Origin: Sphingopyxis sp.
Lineage (GTDB): Bacteria; Pseudomonadota; Alphaproteobacteria; Sphingomonadales; Sphingomonadaceae
Direction of reading: 5' to 3'
DNA: 50,336 nt
Assembly (NCBI GenBank): GCA_030145715.1
Contig: JAIXHQ010000021.1
Span: forward strand, 1-50,336
Shown in pieces: positions 27,751 to 36,969 of this stretch. Each line of letters opens with the position of its first letter. The first letter of the stretch is position 1. The position numbers and the translations under genes were made by a program. The notes under the pieces are model-generated. The model searched no databases. It was not told where the DNA came from and worked only from the letters and a program-made list of their open reading frames with translations.

Positions 27751-29217
27751 ATGAGCATCAATATTGGCCCGCCGCAGGTCGATGAGCTGAAGCCGCGCAT
27801 CGCGGTGATCGGCGTCGGCGGTGCGGGTGGCAATGCCATCGCAAACATGATCGCGGCGCGGGTCGAAGGGGTCGATTTCATCGTCGCCAACACCGACGCG
27901 CAGGCGCTCAACGCTTCGCCCGCCGAACGGCGCATCCAACTGGGGACGCAGATCACCCAGGGGTTGGGTGCGGGTTCGCGCCCCGAGGTCGGCCGCGCCG
28001 CTGCCGAGGAAAGCATCGCGCAGGTCGAAGAGGCGCTGAACGGAGCGCATATGTGCTTCGTCGCCGCCGGCATGGGCGGCGGCACCGGAACCGGTGCGGC
28101 TCCGGTCATCGCCAAGGCCGCGCGCGATCGCGGTATCCTGACCGTGGGCGTCGTGACCAAGCCGTTCACCTTTGAAGGCCAGCGCCGGATGCGGTCGGCG
28201 GATTCGGGCATCGCCGAGTTGCAGGAACATGTCGACACGCTGATCGTCATTCCCAACCAGAATCTGTTTCTGGTCGCCAATCCCAACACGACGTTCAAAG
28301 AAGCCTTCACCATGGCGGATGAAGTGCTTCAACAGGGCGTTCGCGGCATCACCGACCTGATGGTCATGCCCGGCCTCATCAACCTCGACTTTGCCGACGT
28401 GCGCAGCGTGATGCGCGAAATGGGCAAGGCGATGATGGGCACCGGCGAAGCCGAAGGCGATGGCCGCGCACTTGAAGCCGCGCAAAAGGCGATTGCCAAT
28501 CCGCTGCTCGACGGCGTGTCGATGGCGGGTGCAAAGGGCGTCATCATCTCGATCACCGGCGGCGAGGACATGCGCCTGATGGAAGTCGACGAAGCCGCGA
28601 ACCATATTCGCGAGCTGGTCGATCCCGACGCCAACATCATCTGGGGCAGCGCGTTCAACGACAGCCTTGACGGGAAGATCCGCGTTTCGGTGGTCGCGAC
28701 CGGCATCGACGGCGGTAACGAGGCCGCCGCGCCCGCGTCGCCCGCCGCGCGCAGCTTTTCTTTCGCGCCGGCCCGTGCGGCGGCTCCGGCTCCGATTGCC
28801 GAAGAAGTCATTCAGCCGGTGGCGCAGGAAGAACCCGTCGCCGAGGTGTCGGCCCCGCAAAATGACGAGCCGACGCCCGGATTTTCGCTGGGCGGAACGA
28901 CCGGGATCGATGCCTCGCCAGTGGTCGCCGAAGAGGAGCCGATGGAATTGTCGCAGGTCGCCGCGACCTATGACGATACCGCCGACGAACTGGTGCTCGG
29001 CGCGCCTGAAACGCCGGCCGAGTATCGCGCTGCGCCTGCGTCCTCCGGGGGCGGCGGTCCTATTGACGATGCACCGGCACGGTCGGTCGGCGGGGGCACC
29101 CTGTTCGAACGCATGTCCCGCCTGTCGCGCGGTGCGAGCGCACCCGAAGCCGACGAAGGCGCCAAGGACGAGGGGGTCGATATTCCGCGCTTCCTGGGAC
29201 GGCAGAACAACCAGTAA
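27751..29217 (+). CDS. ftsZ: Cell division GTPase FtsZ
   Basis: The 488-residue tubulin homologue has [10 protein letters not shown] at 20-29, the tubulin signature GGGTGTG at 109-115, the T7-loop NLDFADV, and the C-terminal conserved peptide DIPRFLGRQ at the end. Between about residue 325 and 475 lies a long Ala/Pro/Glu-rich linker, as usual in alphaproteobacteria. It forms the Z-ring. The ATG at 27751 is preferred to the adjoining TTG. Confidence 0.98.
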   Translation: MSINIGPPQVDELKPRIAVIGVGGAGGNAIANMIAARVEGVDFIVANTDAQALNASPAERRIQLGTQITQGLGAGSRPEVGRAAAEESIAQVEEALNGAHMCFVAAGMGGGTGTGAAPVIAKAARDRGILTVGVVTKPFTFEGQRRMRSADSGIAELQEHVDTLIVIPNQNLFLVANPNTTFKEAFTMADEVLQQGVRGITDLMVMPGLINLDFADVRSVMREMGKAMMGTGEAEGDGRALEAAQKAIANPLLDGVSMAGAKGVIISITGGEDMRLMEVDEAANHIRELVDPDANIIWGSAFNDSLDGKIRVSVVATGIDGGNEAAAPASPAARSFSFAPARAAAPAPIAEEVIQPVAQEEPVAEVSAPQNDEPTPGFSLGGTTGIDASPVVAEEEPMELSQVAATYDDTADELVLGAPETPAEYRAAPASSGGGGPIDDAPARSVGGGTLFERMSRLSRGASAPEADEGAKDEGVDIPRFLGRQNNQ

Positions 29218-29276
29218 CGGGGCTATCAACGGCCCCCCGCCGGGCACGGCAGGCCGGGAATCGGGATGATGTGCCC

Positions 29277-31091
29277 ATGCGGCAAATGAAAATGACGGCG
29301 AAGCCGGAGCGCGCACGACCCCATGTCGGCGCGCTCGGTGCGCTGTTGCTTGCTATGGCGTCGGTTTCGTCCGTTCATGCGCAGGTGACGCCGCCCGACG
29401 CCGCCACCAGGGCGGCGATGGAAAAGCGAACGGCGGCGCGATCGCTGCTGTCATCCGCCCTGGCCCGCATCGCGTCCAGCAACAGCGACAGCAGCGCGCT
29501 GCTCGACGCTGGCCGCGCTTCCATCGAATTGGAGGATTATCGCGCCGCGCTGGGCTTTCTGGTCCGCGCCGAACAGGCCAATCCCCGTGACGGCGCGGTG
29601 AAGGCGGCGCTGGGGTCGGCGATGGTCTATATGGAGAACCCGACGCGGGCGCTGGATTATTTCGGCGAAGCGCAACTGCTGGGTGCGCCGGAACGGCTGT
29701 TCCTTTCCGATCGCGGGCTTGCGCGCGATCTGCTTGGGCAACAGGATGCGGCGCAGCGCGACTATCAGCTTGCCATGTCGATCAGGCCCGGCGACGAATT
29801 GACGCGGCGCTATGCGCTGTCGCTGGGGATCAGCGGCGACGCCGATCGTGCGATACAGATGCTGACGCCGCAACTGCGGGCGCAGGATCGCGGGGCATGG
29901 CGCCTGCGCGCGATGATCCTCGCGATGAATGGTCGCGAAAAGGAAGCGACCGAAATCGTCAACGCGACCCTGCCGCCAGCGATCGCGCAGAATATCATGC
30001 CTTATCTGACCCAGATGGATCGACTCAATCCGGCGCAGCAAGCGGCGGCAGCTTATTTCGGGCGCTTCCCGAACGGTCAATTGGGGCCGAAACGTAAGCC
30101 GGTGCAAATCGCTGCGGCAACGCCGCCACCCGCTGCCGCTTCGGCTGCGACGTCGGGGAAGCGCGGAACAATGGGCCGCGTGCGTCCTGCCGCGACGGGT
30201 TCGACCGCGCCGGTTCCGGTCACGCGCAAGCCCGAGGCCGCGCCTGCGGTTCGTTCACCCGCGCCCGCGCCCGCGCAAAGCGCCTCGGCATCGCCTTTGC
30301 CGCAGGCCTCCGCCGCCGAACGGCCGGTATTGCAAGGTGGGTTCAGGCAGGACATCCGCTCGCAGCCCCCGGTGCCGGACGCCGTGCGCGATCCGGCGCC
30401 GACATCGGCCGCCGCGACTGTCCGGACCGCCCGTGCGCCCGCTGACGCTGACCAGGGATCGGTCCGCCCCGGTTTTTCGATCGCGGATGTTGGCCGTTCG
30501 ACGGCCGGCTCCCTTTCGGCGCCAAGGCCGGTGCCGGGTGCGGTCGAGCCTTCATCTTCCGCCATCGTATCGCCCACCGCTGCTGCGCCGCTCGCACCGC
30601 TGGCCTCGCTGGCGGACATTGCCGGATCGATCGAGATTCCGGCGGACGAATTGGCCCGGCCTGACAATGCGATCGGCGCTGATACGCTCGCGAGGCTGGT
30701 CGAGGAAAAGCGCAAGGCCGATGCCGCGGAGGCCGCGAAGCGCGCCAAGGATGCCGCCGCCGCCAAGGCAAAGGCCGAGGCCGATGCCAAGGCAAAAGCC
30801 GAAGCCGCCGAAAAGAAGGCCAATCCGGCGCGCATTTGGGTGCAGGTGGCGACCGGCGCCAACGCCAAGGCGCTGGCGACCGACTTTGGCAAATTGGTGA
30901 AGAAAAATCCTGCGCTGTTCAAAGGAAAATCGGGAGCGACGACCGAATGGGGCCGAACGCGCCGACTTCTTCTGGGCCCGTTCAAGGATCGCAAGGCCGC
31001 GCAGGAATGGCTGAGCGATTATAAAAAGGCTGGGGGCGACGCCTTCCTGTTCAACAGCGAGGCGGGGCAATCCGTCGATCCGGTCAAGTGA
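29277..31091 (+). CDS. Secreted TPR and SPOR domain protein
   Basis: The roughly 604-residue protein has a signal peptide ending near SVHAQ (about residue 36) and then tetratricopeptide-like helical repeats to about 265 (for example ALGFLVRAEQANPRDGAVKA). A long Ala/Pro/Ser-rich linker and a Lys/Ala/Glu coiled stretch follow. The C-terminal SPOR domain covers the last 80 residues, from WVQVATGANAK to GGDAFLF. SPOR domains bind denuded septal glycan strands, so a division-site role after ftsZ is likely. The start could be GTG 29271, ATG 29277 or ATG 29286. It overlaps dgt. Confidence 0.85.
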   Translation: MRQMKMTAKPERARPHVGALGALLLAMASVSSVHAQVTPPDAATRAAMEKRTAARSLLSSALARIASSNSDSSALLDAGRASIELEDYRAALGFLVRAEQANPRDGAVKAALGSAMVYMENPTRALDYFGEAQLLGAPERLFLSDRGLARDLLGQQDAAQRDYQLAMSIRPGDELTRRYALSLGISGDADRAIQMLTPQLRAQDRGAWRLRAMILAMNGREKEATEIVNATLPPAIAQNIMPYLTQMDRLNPAQQAAAAYFGRFPNGQLGPKRKPVQIAAATPPPAAASAATSGKRGTMGRVRPAATGSTAPVPVTRKPEAAPAVRSPAPAPAQSASASPLPQASAAERPVLQGGFRQDIRSQPPVPDAVRDPAPTSAAATVRTARAPADADQGSVRPGFSIADVGRSTAGSLSAPRPVPGAVEPSSSAIVSPTAAAPLAPLASLADIAGSIEIPADELARPDNAIGADTLARLVEEKRKADAAEAAKRAKDAAAAKAKAEADAKAKAEAAEKKANPARIWVQVATGANAKALATDFGKLVKKNPALFKGKSGATTEWGRTRRLLLGPFKDRKAAQEWLSDYKKAGGDAFLFNSEAGQSVDPVK

Positions 31092-32260
31092 GCGTCGCGG
31101 ATTGCGCCAGCGATCCTGCGCAAAGTCGCGGGCGGCGTCACGCCGAACTCGGGCGCGTGGTGCGCGGTCCGCGCGATGATTTTCAGCGCGACCGCGACCG
31201 GATCGTCCATTCGATCGCCTTTCGCCGCCTTCGTCACAAGACGCAGGTGTTCGTTGCCCCCGATGGCGACCATTATCGCGTCCGCCTGACCCACAGCATC
31301 GAAGTCGCGCAGATCGGGCGGGGCATCGCGCGCGCGCTCGGGCTCAACGAAGATCTGACCGAGGCATTATGCCTGGCGCACGACATCGGCCATCCCCCCT
31401 TCGGCCACGCAGGCGAGGACGCGCTGAAGACGGCGATGGCGGCGCACGGAGGGTTCGACCATAATGGCCATACGTTGCGGACGCTGGCGCGTCTTGAATC
31501 GCCCTATCCGCGCTTCGATGGCCTCAACCTGACGTGGGAGATGCTGGAGGGCCTGGCCAAGCATAATGGGCCGGTCGAGAATCCCGGCTGGGCGCTGTCC
31601 GAAATCGATGGCGAATTTCCGCTCGATATGGGCAGTCATGCCAGCCTTGAGGCCCAGGTGGCGGCGGTTGCCGACGATATTGCCTATGACAATCACGACA
31701 TTGACGATGGCTTGCGCGCGGGGCTGCTGAGCCTTGACCAGTTGATGGACCAGCCGTTCGTTGCGGCCAATTATCGCGCGGTCGAAGCGCGCTTTTCCGG
31801 CGCCCCGCGCGACCGGTTGCTGCGCGAACTCGTCCGTGACCAGATCGGGGTGATGGTGAATGATGTCATCGCGGCGACGCGCGCCAATGTCGAGGCCGCC
31901 GGGGTGACAAATGTCGATGAGGTGCGCGCCGCCGGGCGCGGGCTTGGGGGCTTTTCCGCCGGGCTGGCGGTCGAGGAGCGCGAATTGAAACGCTTTATGT
32001 ACGCCAATCTTTATCATCATCCCGAACAGATCGCCGCGGCGGAGGCGGCCAACAAGGTTGTTGGCCAATTGTTCGCCGCCTATGCCAAGGAACCGCGGCT
32101 GATGGGCGAGGACTGGTCGGCGCGCCTGCCCGACGGGGAATGTGCGACAAATCGGCATATCGGCGATTATATCGCGGGGATGACGGACCGTTTCGCCATC
32201 GACCGCTATGCGGAGATATTCGGCCGCGACGCCGTGCCCGAGGCGCTGGCCCATGCCTGA
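31088..32260 (+). CDS. dgt: Deoxyguanosinetriphosphate triphosphohydrolase-like protein
   Basis: The 390-residue HD-domain enzyme has FRRLRHKTQVF at 45-55, His69 in RLTHSIEV, the HD pair His98-Asp99 in CLAHDIGHPPFGHAGE, and the later DDIAYDNHDID. It hydrolyses dNTPs to deoxynucleosides and triphosphate. The size fits the shorter dGTPase type 2 group. It starts at GTG overlapping the SPOR gene's stop. Confidence 0.93.
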   Translation: MSVADCASDPAQSRGRRHAELGRVVRGPRDDFQRDRDRIVHSIAFRRLRHKTQVFVAPDGDHYRVRLTHSIEVAQIGRGIARALGLNEDLTEALCLAHDIGHPPFGHAGEDALKTAMAAHGGFDHNGHTLRTLARLESPYPRFDGLNLTWEMLEGLAKHNGPVENPGWALSEIDGEFPLDMGSHASLEAQVAAVADDIAYDNHDIDDGLRAGLLSLDQLMDQPFVAANYRAVEARFSGAPRDRLLRELVRDQIGVMVNDVIAATRANVEAAGVTNVDEVRAAGRGLGGFSAGLAVEERELKRFMYANLYHHPEQIAAAEAANKVVGQLFAAYAKEPRLMGEDWSARLPDGECATNRHIGDYIAGMTDRFAIDRYAEIFGRDAVPEALAHA

Positions 32261-32900
32261 TGTCCTGATCGTCGGCGCGACGGGCCTGATCGGGCGCGCG
32301 GTGATCGATCGATTTGGCGCCATTCCCGTCACCATCGTCGCGCGGCGCGACGTCGCGTCAATTGGGCCGCACCACCAGCAACGGGTCGCGCCCTCCGATC
32401 GCTGGCCCGCGATCATCGCCGGTGAAAAAGCGTCGGTCATGATCTCCTGCCTGGGGACGACAATCGGCCAGGCGGGATCGCAAATGGCGTTTCGCGCGGT
32501 CGATCATGATTTGTTGATGGCCGCCGCGCGGGCAGCCCGTGATGGCGGCGCGCGGCATATGATCGCGGTCAGTTCGGTCGGCGCCTCTGCAAGAAGTCGC
32601 AATTTCTATCTGCGCACCAAGGGCGAAGTCGAGGAGGGTCTGCGCGGTCTGGGTTTCCACCGGCTTGACCTGATCCGGCCCGGTCTGCTGCGCGGCGACC
32701 GGGCCGGCCCGCGGCGCTTGGGCGAAGGGCTTGCGACCATTGCCGCGCCCCTGACGGACGCATTATTGCAGGGCAGCTTTCGTCGCTATCGGTCGATTGA
32801 GGCCGATATTGTCGCGGCCGCGATCGTCGCGTTGGCGGGGCAAAATGGTTCCGGCGTGTATATCCACGAAAACGACGCAATCCACGCGCTGGCCGATTGA
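32253..32900 (+). CDS. NAD(P)-binding atypical SDR family protein
   Basis: The 215-residue protein starts VLIVGATGLIGRAV (4-17), the dinucleotide-binding loop of extended/atypical short-chain dehydrogenases. It contains SCLGTTIGQAGS, ISVSSVGA-like and FYLRTKGEVE segments as in HTATIP2/TIP30-like oxidoreductases. The substrate is unknown. The start at 32253 overlaps the dgt end by eight bases. Confidence 0.8.
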   Translation: MPDVLIVGATGLIGRAVIDRFGAIPVTIVARRDVASIGPHHQQRVAPSDRWPAIIAGEKASVMISCLGTTIGQAGSQMAFRAVDHDLLMAAARAARDGGARHMIAVSSVGASARSRNFYLRTKGEVEEGLRGLGFHRLDLIRPGLLRGDRAGPRRLGEGLATIAAPLTDALLQGSFRRYRSIEADIVAAAIVALAGQNGSGVYIHENDAIHALAD

Positions 32901-32967
32901 CTCCATAGAGGGGCAGCGCCAAGGCTCGCAGCGTCTGTCGGGCCTCGCAAGAGATTCGACCGGCCGC

Positions 32968-33178
32968 GCGGGAGAGCGTGAGGGCAGGGCAACCGGCACC
33001 TCGCCACCGAAGGAGCAACCGCCCCGGAAACTCTCAGGTCAGCAGGACCGCGCAGGCTGGAACGGACACTCTGGAAAGCGTTTCGGCGATGAGCCGGAAC
33101 CACCGAAGGGGTAACTCCACGCCCGTTGTTTAACGGGTGAATGGAGGAAAACTCTCAGGTTCCCGTGACAGAGGGGGC
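32968..33178 (+). promoter_or_regulatory. Tandem glycine riboswitch
   Basis: Two aptamers are recognisable by repeated conserved cores. The first has GCGGGAGAGCG (32968), CACCGAAGGAGCAA (33005) and GGAAACTCTCAGGT (33026). The second starts at GGACACTCTGGA (33064) and has CACCGAAGGGGTAACTC (33101) and GGAAAACTCTCAGGT (33146), closing with GACAGAGGGGG near 33177. The short linker keeps them cooperative. gcvT starts about 60 bases later. It would switch on gcv expression when glycine is abundant. Confidence 0.96.
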
Positions 33179-33236
33179 ATGGCAACGGGGCGGCACCGCG
33201 CCGCGACTTGCCGTGTCAACGACGGGAGTATGCGAT

Positions 33237-34370
33237 ATGCGCGAAGACGAAGATATTGCGATCGAAACGGCCACGCTGCCGCTGGACGCCTGGCACCGTG
33301 CAAGGGGCGGCCGGATGGTCGAATTCGCCGGTTACTGGATGCCGATCCAGTATGAAGGCATCATGGCCGAGCATTTGTGGACCCGCGAAAATGCGGGTCT
33401 TTTCGACGTCAGCCACATGGGTCAGCTTCATCTGTCGGGTGACGGGCTGAACGAGGCGCTGGAAGCGGTTCTGCCCGGCGATGTCAAAAGCCTGGCCGTC
33501 GGGCGGATGCGCTATTCGCTGTTGCTGGCAGAGGATGGCGGCATCCTGGACGATCTGATGCTCAGCCGTTGGGCTGATGGCATTTATATGGTCGTCAACG
33601 GCGCGGTGAAGTGGGAAGATATTGGGCATCTTCGCGAAGAATTGCCCGATGCGATCACGATCAATCATTTCGAGGAACGCGCGCTGCTGGCCCTGCAGGG
33701 GCCAAAGGCGATTGACGCGCTGACGCGGCACACGACCGGCGAGCGGCCGCTGGAAACGCTGACCTTCATGGTGGGCGGCGCGTTTCGGATCGGCGATGTC
33801 GACGCATGGATCAGCCGATCCGGCTATACCGGCGAGGATGGGTTCGAGATTTCGATCGACGCCGGCAAGGTTCAGCAGGTGGCTGATCTGTTGTGCGGTG
33901 AGCCAGAGGTAAAGCCGATCGGGCTGGGCGCGCGCGACAGCCTGCGCCTGGAGGCTGGCCTGCCGCTCTATGGCCATGATCTTGATCCGGCGATCGACCC
34001 GGTTGAAGGCGATCTCGCTTTCGCGATTCAGAAGCGCCGCCGCGAAGACGGCGGCTTTCCGGGCGCGCCCCGCATCCTTGGCCATCTTGCCGACGGAAGC
34101 CCGCGCCAGCGCGTCGGCCTGCTTGTCGACGGCAAGCTGCCGGTGCGCGAGGGCGCCAAGCTGTTCGACGGCGAGGACGAAATCGGCGTCGTGACGTCAG
34201 GCGGCTTTGCCCCCAGCGTCGGCGCGCCGATCGCGATGGGTTATGTCCCGCGCGATCACGCCGCGCCCGGCACGGCGATCGCCGCCGAAGTGCGCGGCAA
34301 GCTGGTCCGTTGCACCGTGACCGCGATGCCATTTGTACCGCATAATTATGTTCGCAAGACAGGAGCTTGA
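33237..34370 (+). CDS. gcvT: Glycine cleavage system T protein (aminomethyltransferase)
   Basis: The 377-residue protein has GRMVEFAGYWMPIQY, GLFDVSHMGQ, an LALQGPKA block, the folate-site SRSGYTGEDGFEI, and LGARDSLRLEAGLPLYGHD. It transfers the methylene group to tetrahydrofolate and releases ammonia. The ATG at 33237 has GGGAG upstream; an in-frame upstream start would lie inside the riboswitch. Confidence 0.97.
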   Translation: MREDEDIAIETATLPLDAWHRARGGRMVEFAGYWMPIQYEGIMAEHLWTRENAGLFDVSHMGQLHLSGDGLNEALEAVLPGDVKSLAVGRMRYSLLLAEDGGILDDLMLSRWADGIYMVVNGAVKWEDIGHLREELPDAITINHFEERALLALQGPKAIDALTRHTTGERPLETLTFMVGGAFRIGDVDAWISRSGYTGEDGFEISIDAGKVQQVADLLCGEPEVKPIGLGARDSLRLEAGLPLYGHDLDPAIDPVEGDLAFAIQKRRREDGGFPGAPRILGHLADGSPRQRVGLLVDGKLPVREGAKLFDGEDEIGVVTSGGFAPSVGAPIAMGYVPRDHAAPGTAIAAEVRGKLVRCTVTAMPFVPHNYVRKTGA

Positions 34371-34373
34371 TTG

Positions 34374-34745
34374 ATGCCGCGTTATTTTACCGAAGAACAT
34401 GAGTGGATCGATGTCGATGGGGAGGTCGCGACGGTCGGCATCACCGATTTTGCACAAGGCCAACTGGGCGACATTGTGTTCGTCGAGGTTCCCGACACGG
34501 GCGCCGAACTCAGCAAGGGCGGCGATGCCGCGGTGGTCGAATCGGTCAAGGCCGCAAGCGACGTCTATGCGCCCGTCGATGGCGTTGTGACCGAAGGCAA
34601 TAGCCAGCTTGAGGACGAGCCCGCGCTGGTCAATTCGGACCCCGAAGGCGAAGGCTGGTTCTTTCGCATGACGCTTAGCGACCGTGGTCAGCTCGACGGC
34701 CTGATGGATGCCGCCGCCTACAAGGCGTTCTGCGACGCCCTTTGA
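34374..34745 (+). CDS. gcvH: Glycine cleavage system H protein
   Basis: The 123-residue lipoyl carrier has [12 protein letters not shown] at 5-16, [17 protein letters not shown] at 22-38 and the lipoylated Lys59 in [16 protein letters not shown]. It shuttles the aminomethyl group between the P and T proteins. It lies three bases after gcvT with AGGAGC as ribosome site. Confidence 0.98.
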   Translation: MPRYFTEEHEWIDVDGEVATVGITDFAQGQLGDIVFVEVPDTGAELSKGGDAAVVESVKAASDVYAPVDGVVTEGNSQLEDEPALVNSDPEGEGWFFRMTLSDRGQLDGLMDAAAYKAFCDAL

Positions 34746-34752
34746 CCAGGTT

Positions 34753-34774
34753 CTCCGCTCCGACAGGAGCGGAG
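34753..34774. repeat. Short palindrome between gcvH and the glycosyltransferase-like gene
   Basis: CTCCGCTC (34753-34760) and GAGCGGAG (34767-34774) are perfectly complementary around CGACAG. There is no T-tract, so it is a poor terminator. It lies just upstream of the GAGAGGGAGG ribosome site of the next gene. It resembles dispersed short palindromic elements and could tune the gcvH/downstream ratio. Confidence 0.5.
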
Positions 34775-34785
34775 AGGGAGGCAGC

Positions 34786-35607
34786 GTGACGAATATCGAT
34801 AACGCACTCGCGAATTGCCGCCTGATGGTGGCGACGCCTATTTATGACGGCGCGCAGGGCACCTATGTGCGCTCGGCGCTCGATCTGGCATTGAAGGCGC
34901 AGGCCAGCGGCATTTCGGTCCGGTTCGAATTCATCCTGTATCAGCCGGCGATCGACCGCGCGCGCAATGTCCTGACCGCGATGTTTCTGGCCAGCGACTG
35001 CACGCACCTGCTGTTTGTCGATGCGGACATCGACTTTGCCGCCGATGACGTGTTTTCCATGGTGCGGGCGATGGCCGACAGGTCGGAATGCGCTGTCATT
35101 GGGGCGGCCTATCCGCGGCGGATGATCAACTGGGATAATGTCGCGCTTGCGGTGGAACGGGGGTTCGGCAGGGAGGACGCGGCCGACCTCGCCCGTTTCG
35201 CGGGCGATTTCGCGTTGCAGTTCGTCCATCCGAACCAGAGCTTTGCCCTGACCGATCTGGTCGAACTGGCGCGGGTCGGAACCGGAATGATGCTGATCCG
35301 CCGCGATGTCATCGAAACGTTGCGCGACACGCTTCCCGACCTTGCCTTCCGTCCCGACCCGGCTGAGCGCGCGGCGCATGGGATCGGCCCGCTGGAGTCT
35401 GCGGTTTTTTCGTCGATGATCGATCCAGAGACGCAGGCGCTGCTGGCGGACGACTATGCCTTTTGCCACCGCGTACGCGATGCGGGCTTTCGGATCTGGC
35501 TCGCGCCATGGGTCCGCACGACGCACAGCGGACCGGCGATATTTCAAGGGTCGCTGGCCGATGTCGCCCAGCTTCTTTCAACAAAATCAGTTTCTTCTGC
35601 GGAGTAG
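34786..35607 (+). CDS. GT-A glycosyltransferase-like protein inside the gcv operon
   Basis: Starting at GTG 34786 behind GAGGGAGG, the 273-residue protein has no signal peptide or membrane segment. It shows MVATPIYDG near the N-terminus, a nucleotide-sugar-type core and DADID at 79-83 after a hydrophobic strand (LLFVDADIDF), the DxD-like metal site of GT-A enzymes. A later VGTGMMLIRRDVIE and DYAFCHRVRDAG resemble the acceptor and catalytic segments. The family is probable but the substrate unknown. It sits four bases ahead of gcvPA, so it is co-expressed with the glycine cleavage genes, where it has no obvious place. Confidence 0.75.
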   Translation: MTNIDNALANCRLMVATPIYDGAQGTYVRSALDLALKAQASGISVRFEFILYQPAIDRARNVLTAMFLASDCTHLLFVDADIDFAADDVFSMVRAMADRSECAVIGAAYPRRMINWDNVALAVERGFGREDAADLARFAGDFALQFVHPNQSFALTDLVELARVGTGMMLIRRDVIETLRDTLPDLAFRPDPAERAAHGIGPLESAVFSSMIDPETQALLADDYAFCHRVRDAGFRIWLAPWVRTTHSGPAIFQGSLADVAQLLSTKSVSSAE

Positions 35608-35610
35608 ATC

Positions 35611-36969
35611 ATGCGTTATCTGCCTTTGACCAATGATGACCGGGCGGCGATGCTGGCAGCGGTCGGCGCCGCGTCGATCGACGATCTGTTTATCGATGTG
35701 CCGACAGCGGCGCGGCTGGACGGGCCGGTTGCGGGTCTGCCCAGCCACGTGAGCGAGCTGGCCGTCGAGCGTCATATGGGCGCGCTTGCCCGGCGCAGCC
35801 GCGCGGCGGGCGAGGGACCGTTCTTCCTTGGCGCCGGTGCCTATCGTCACCATGTGCCCGCCAGCGTCGATCATCTGATCCAGCGCGGCGAGTTTCTGAC
35901 CGCCTATACCCCGTACCAGCCGGAAATCGCGCAGGGTACGCTTCAGATGCTGTTCGAATTCCAGTCGCAGGTCGCGCGCCTGCTCGGCACCGACGTCGCC
36001 AATGCATCGATGTACGACGGATCGACCGCTTGCTGGGAAGCGATCGTCATGGCGCGCCGTATCACCAAGCGGTCGAAGGCGCTGCTTTCGACCGGCCTCC
36101 ACCCCCATTACCGCAGCGTGGCGCGCACGATGGCGAAATATACCGGCGATCTGCTGATCGATGGCGACCCGAGCCTGGACGCCGCGACCGACTGGGCGGC
36201 ACTTACCGCCAGCATCGACAAGGACATAAGCTGCGTCGTCGTGCAATATCCCGACATCCTTGGCCGCATCGACGATATGACGGCGCTGGCCGCCGCCTGT
36301 CAGGCGGCGGGCGCGCTGCTCATCGCGGTCGTCACCGAACCCGTCGCGCTCGGCCTTATCAAGTCGCCCGGCGAAATGGGCGCGGACATCGTGGTGGGCG
36401 AGGGGCAGTCACTCGGCGTCGGGCTCCAGTTCGGCGGGCCTTATGTGGGCCTTTTCGCGTGCAAGGCCAAATATGTCCGGCAGATGCCGGGACGCCTTTG
36501 CGGGGAGACAGTAGACGCCAATGGCAAGCGCGGTTTCGTGTTGACGCTATCGACGCGCGAACAGCATATCCGGCGCGAGAAGGCGACGAGCAATATCTGC
36601 ACAAACTCAGGCCTTTGTGCGCTGGCTTTCAGCATTCACATGACTTTGTTGGGCGAAGCTGGCCTGAGGCAACTGGCCGCGATCAATCATGCCCGCGCCA
36701 AGGATGCGGCGGCCAGGCTGGCGGAGGTTCCGGGCGTGTCCCTGTTGAACAACAGCTTCTTCAACGAGTTCACCCTGTTGTTGCCGACCGCCGCGCGGCC
36801 TGTCGTGCACAAGCTGGCGGAGCGAGATATTCTTGGCGGCGTGTCGCTCGGTCGGCTCTATCCCGACAATGGCGGGCTGGAAAACGGCCTGGTCGTCGCC
36901 GTGACCGAAACCGTGACCGAGGCGGATATTGCCGCCTTTGCCGCGGCCCTGAAGGAGGTGCTGGCATGA
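35611..36969 (+). CDS. gcvPA: Glycine dehydrogenase (decarboxylating) subunit 1
   Basis: The 452-residue protein begins [15 protein letters not shown], with [16 protein letters not shown] and [16 protein letters not shown]. These are typical of the alpha subunit of two-part P proteins. It forms the PLP-dependent decarboxylase with the beta subunit that follows, overlapping it by four bases. It lacks the PLP lysine, as expected for this half. Confidence 0.97.
   Translation: MRYLPLTNDDRAAMLAAVGAASIDDLFIDVPTAARLDGPVAGLPSHVSELAVERHMGALARRSRAAGEGPFFLGAGAYRHHVPASVDHLIQRGEFLTAYTPYQPEIAQGTLQMLFEFQSQVARLLGTDVANASMYDGSTACWEAIVMARRITKRSKALLSTGLHPHYRSVARTMAKYTGDLLIDGDPSLDAATDWAALTASIDKDISCVVVQYPDILGRIDDMTALAAACQAAGALLIAVVTEPVALGLIKSPGEMGADIVVGEGQSLGVGLQFGGPYVGLFACKAKYVRQMPGRLCGETVDANGKRGFVLTLSTREQHIRREKATSNICTNSGLCALAFSIHMTLLGEAGLRQLAAINHARAKDAAARLAEVPGVSLLNNSFFNEFTLLLPTAARPVVHKLAERDILGGVSLGRLYPDNGGLENGLVVAVTETVTEADIAAFAAALKEVLA

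Noticed and set aside
29221..29237. GGGGC/GCCCC hairpin after ftsZ as a terminator
   Set aside because: The stem is only five pairs and is not followed by T's. Read-through into the SPOR gene is more likely.
32797..33114. Short plus-strand open frame overlapping the riboswitch
   Set aside because: It runs through the conserved aptamer core and has no protein-like pattern; the RNA explains the sequence.
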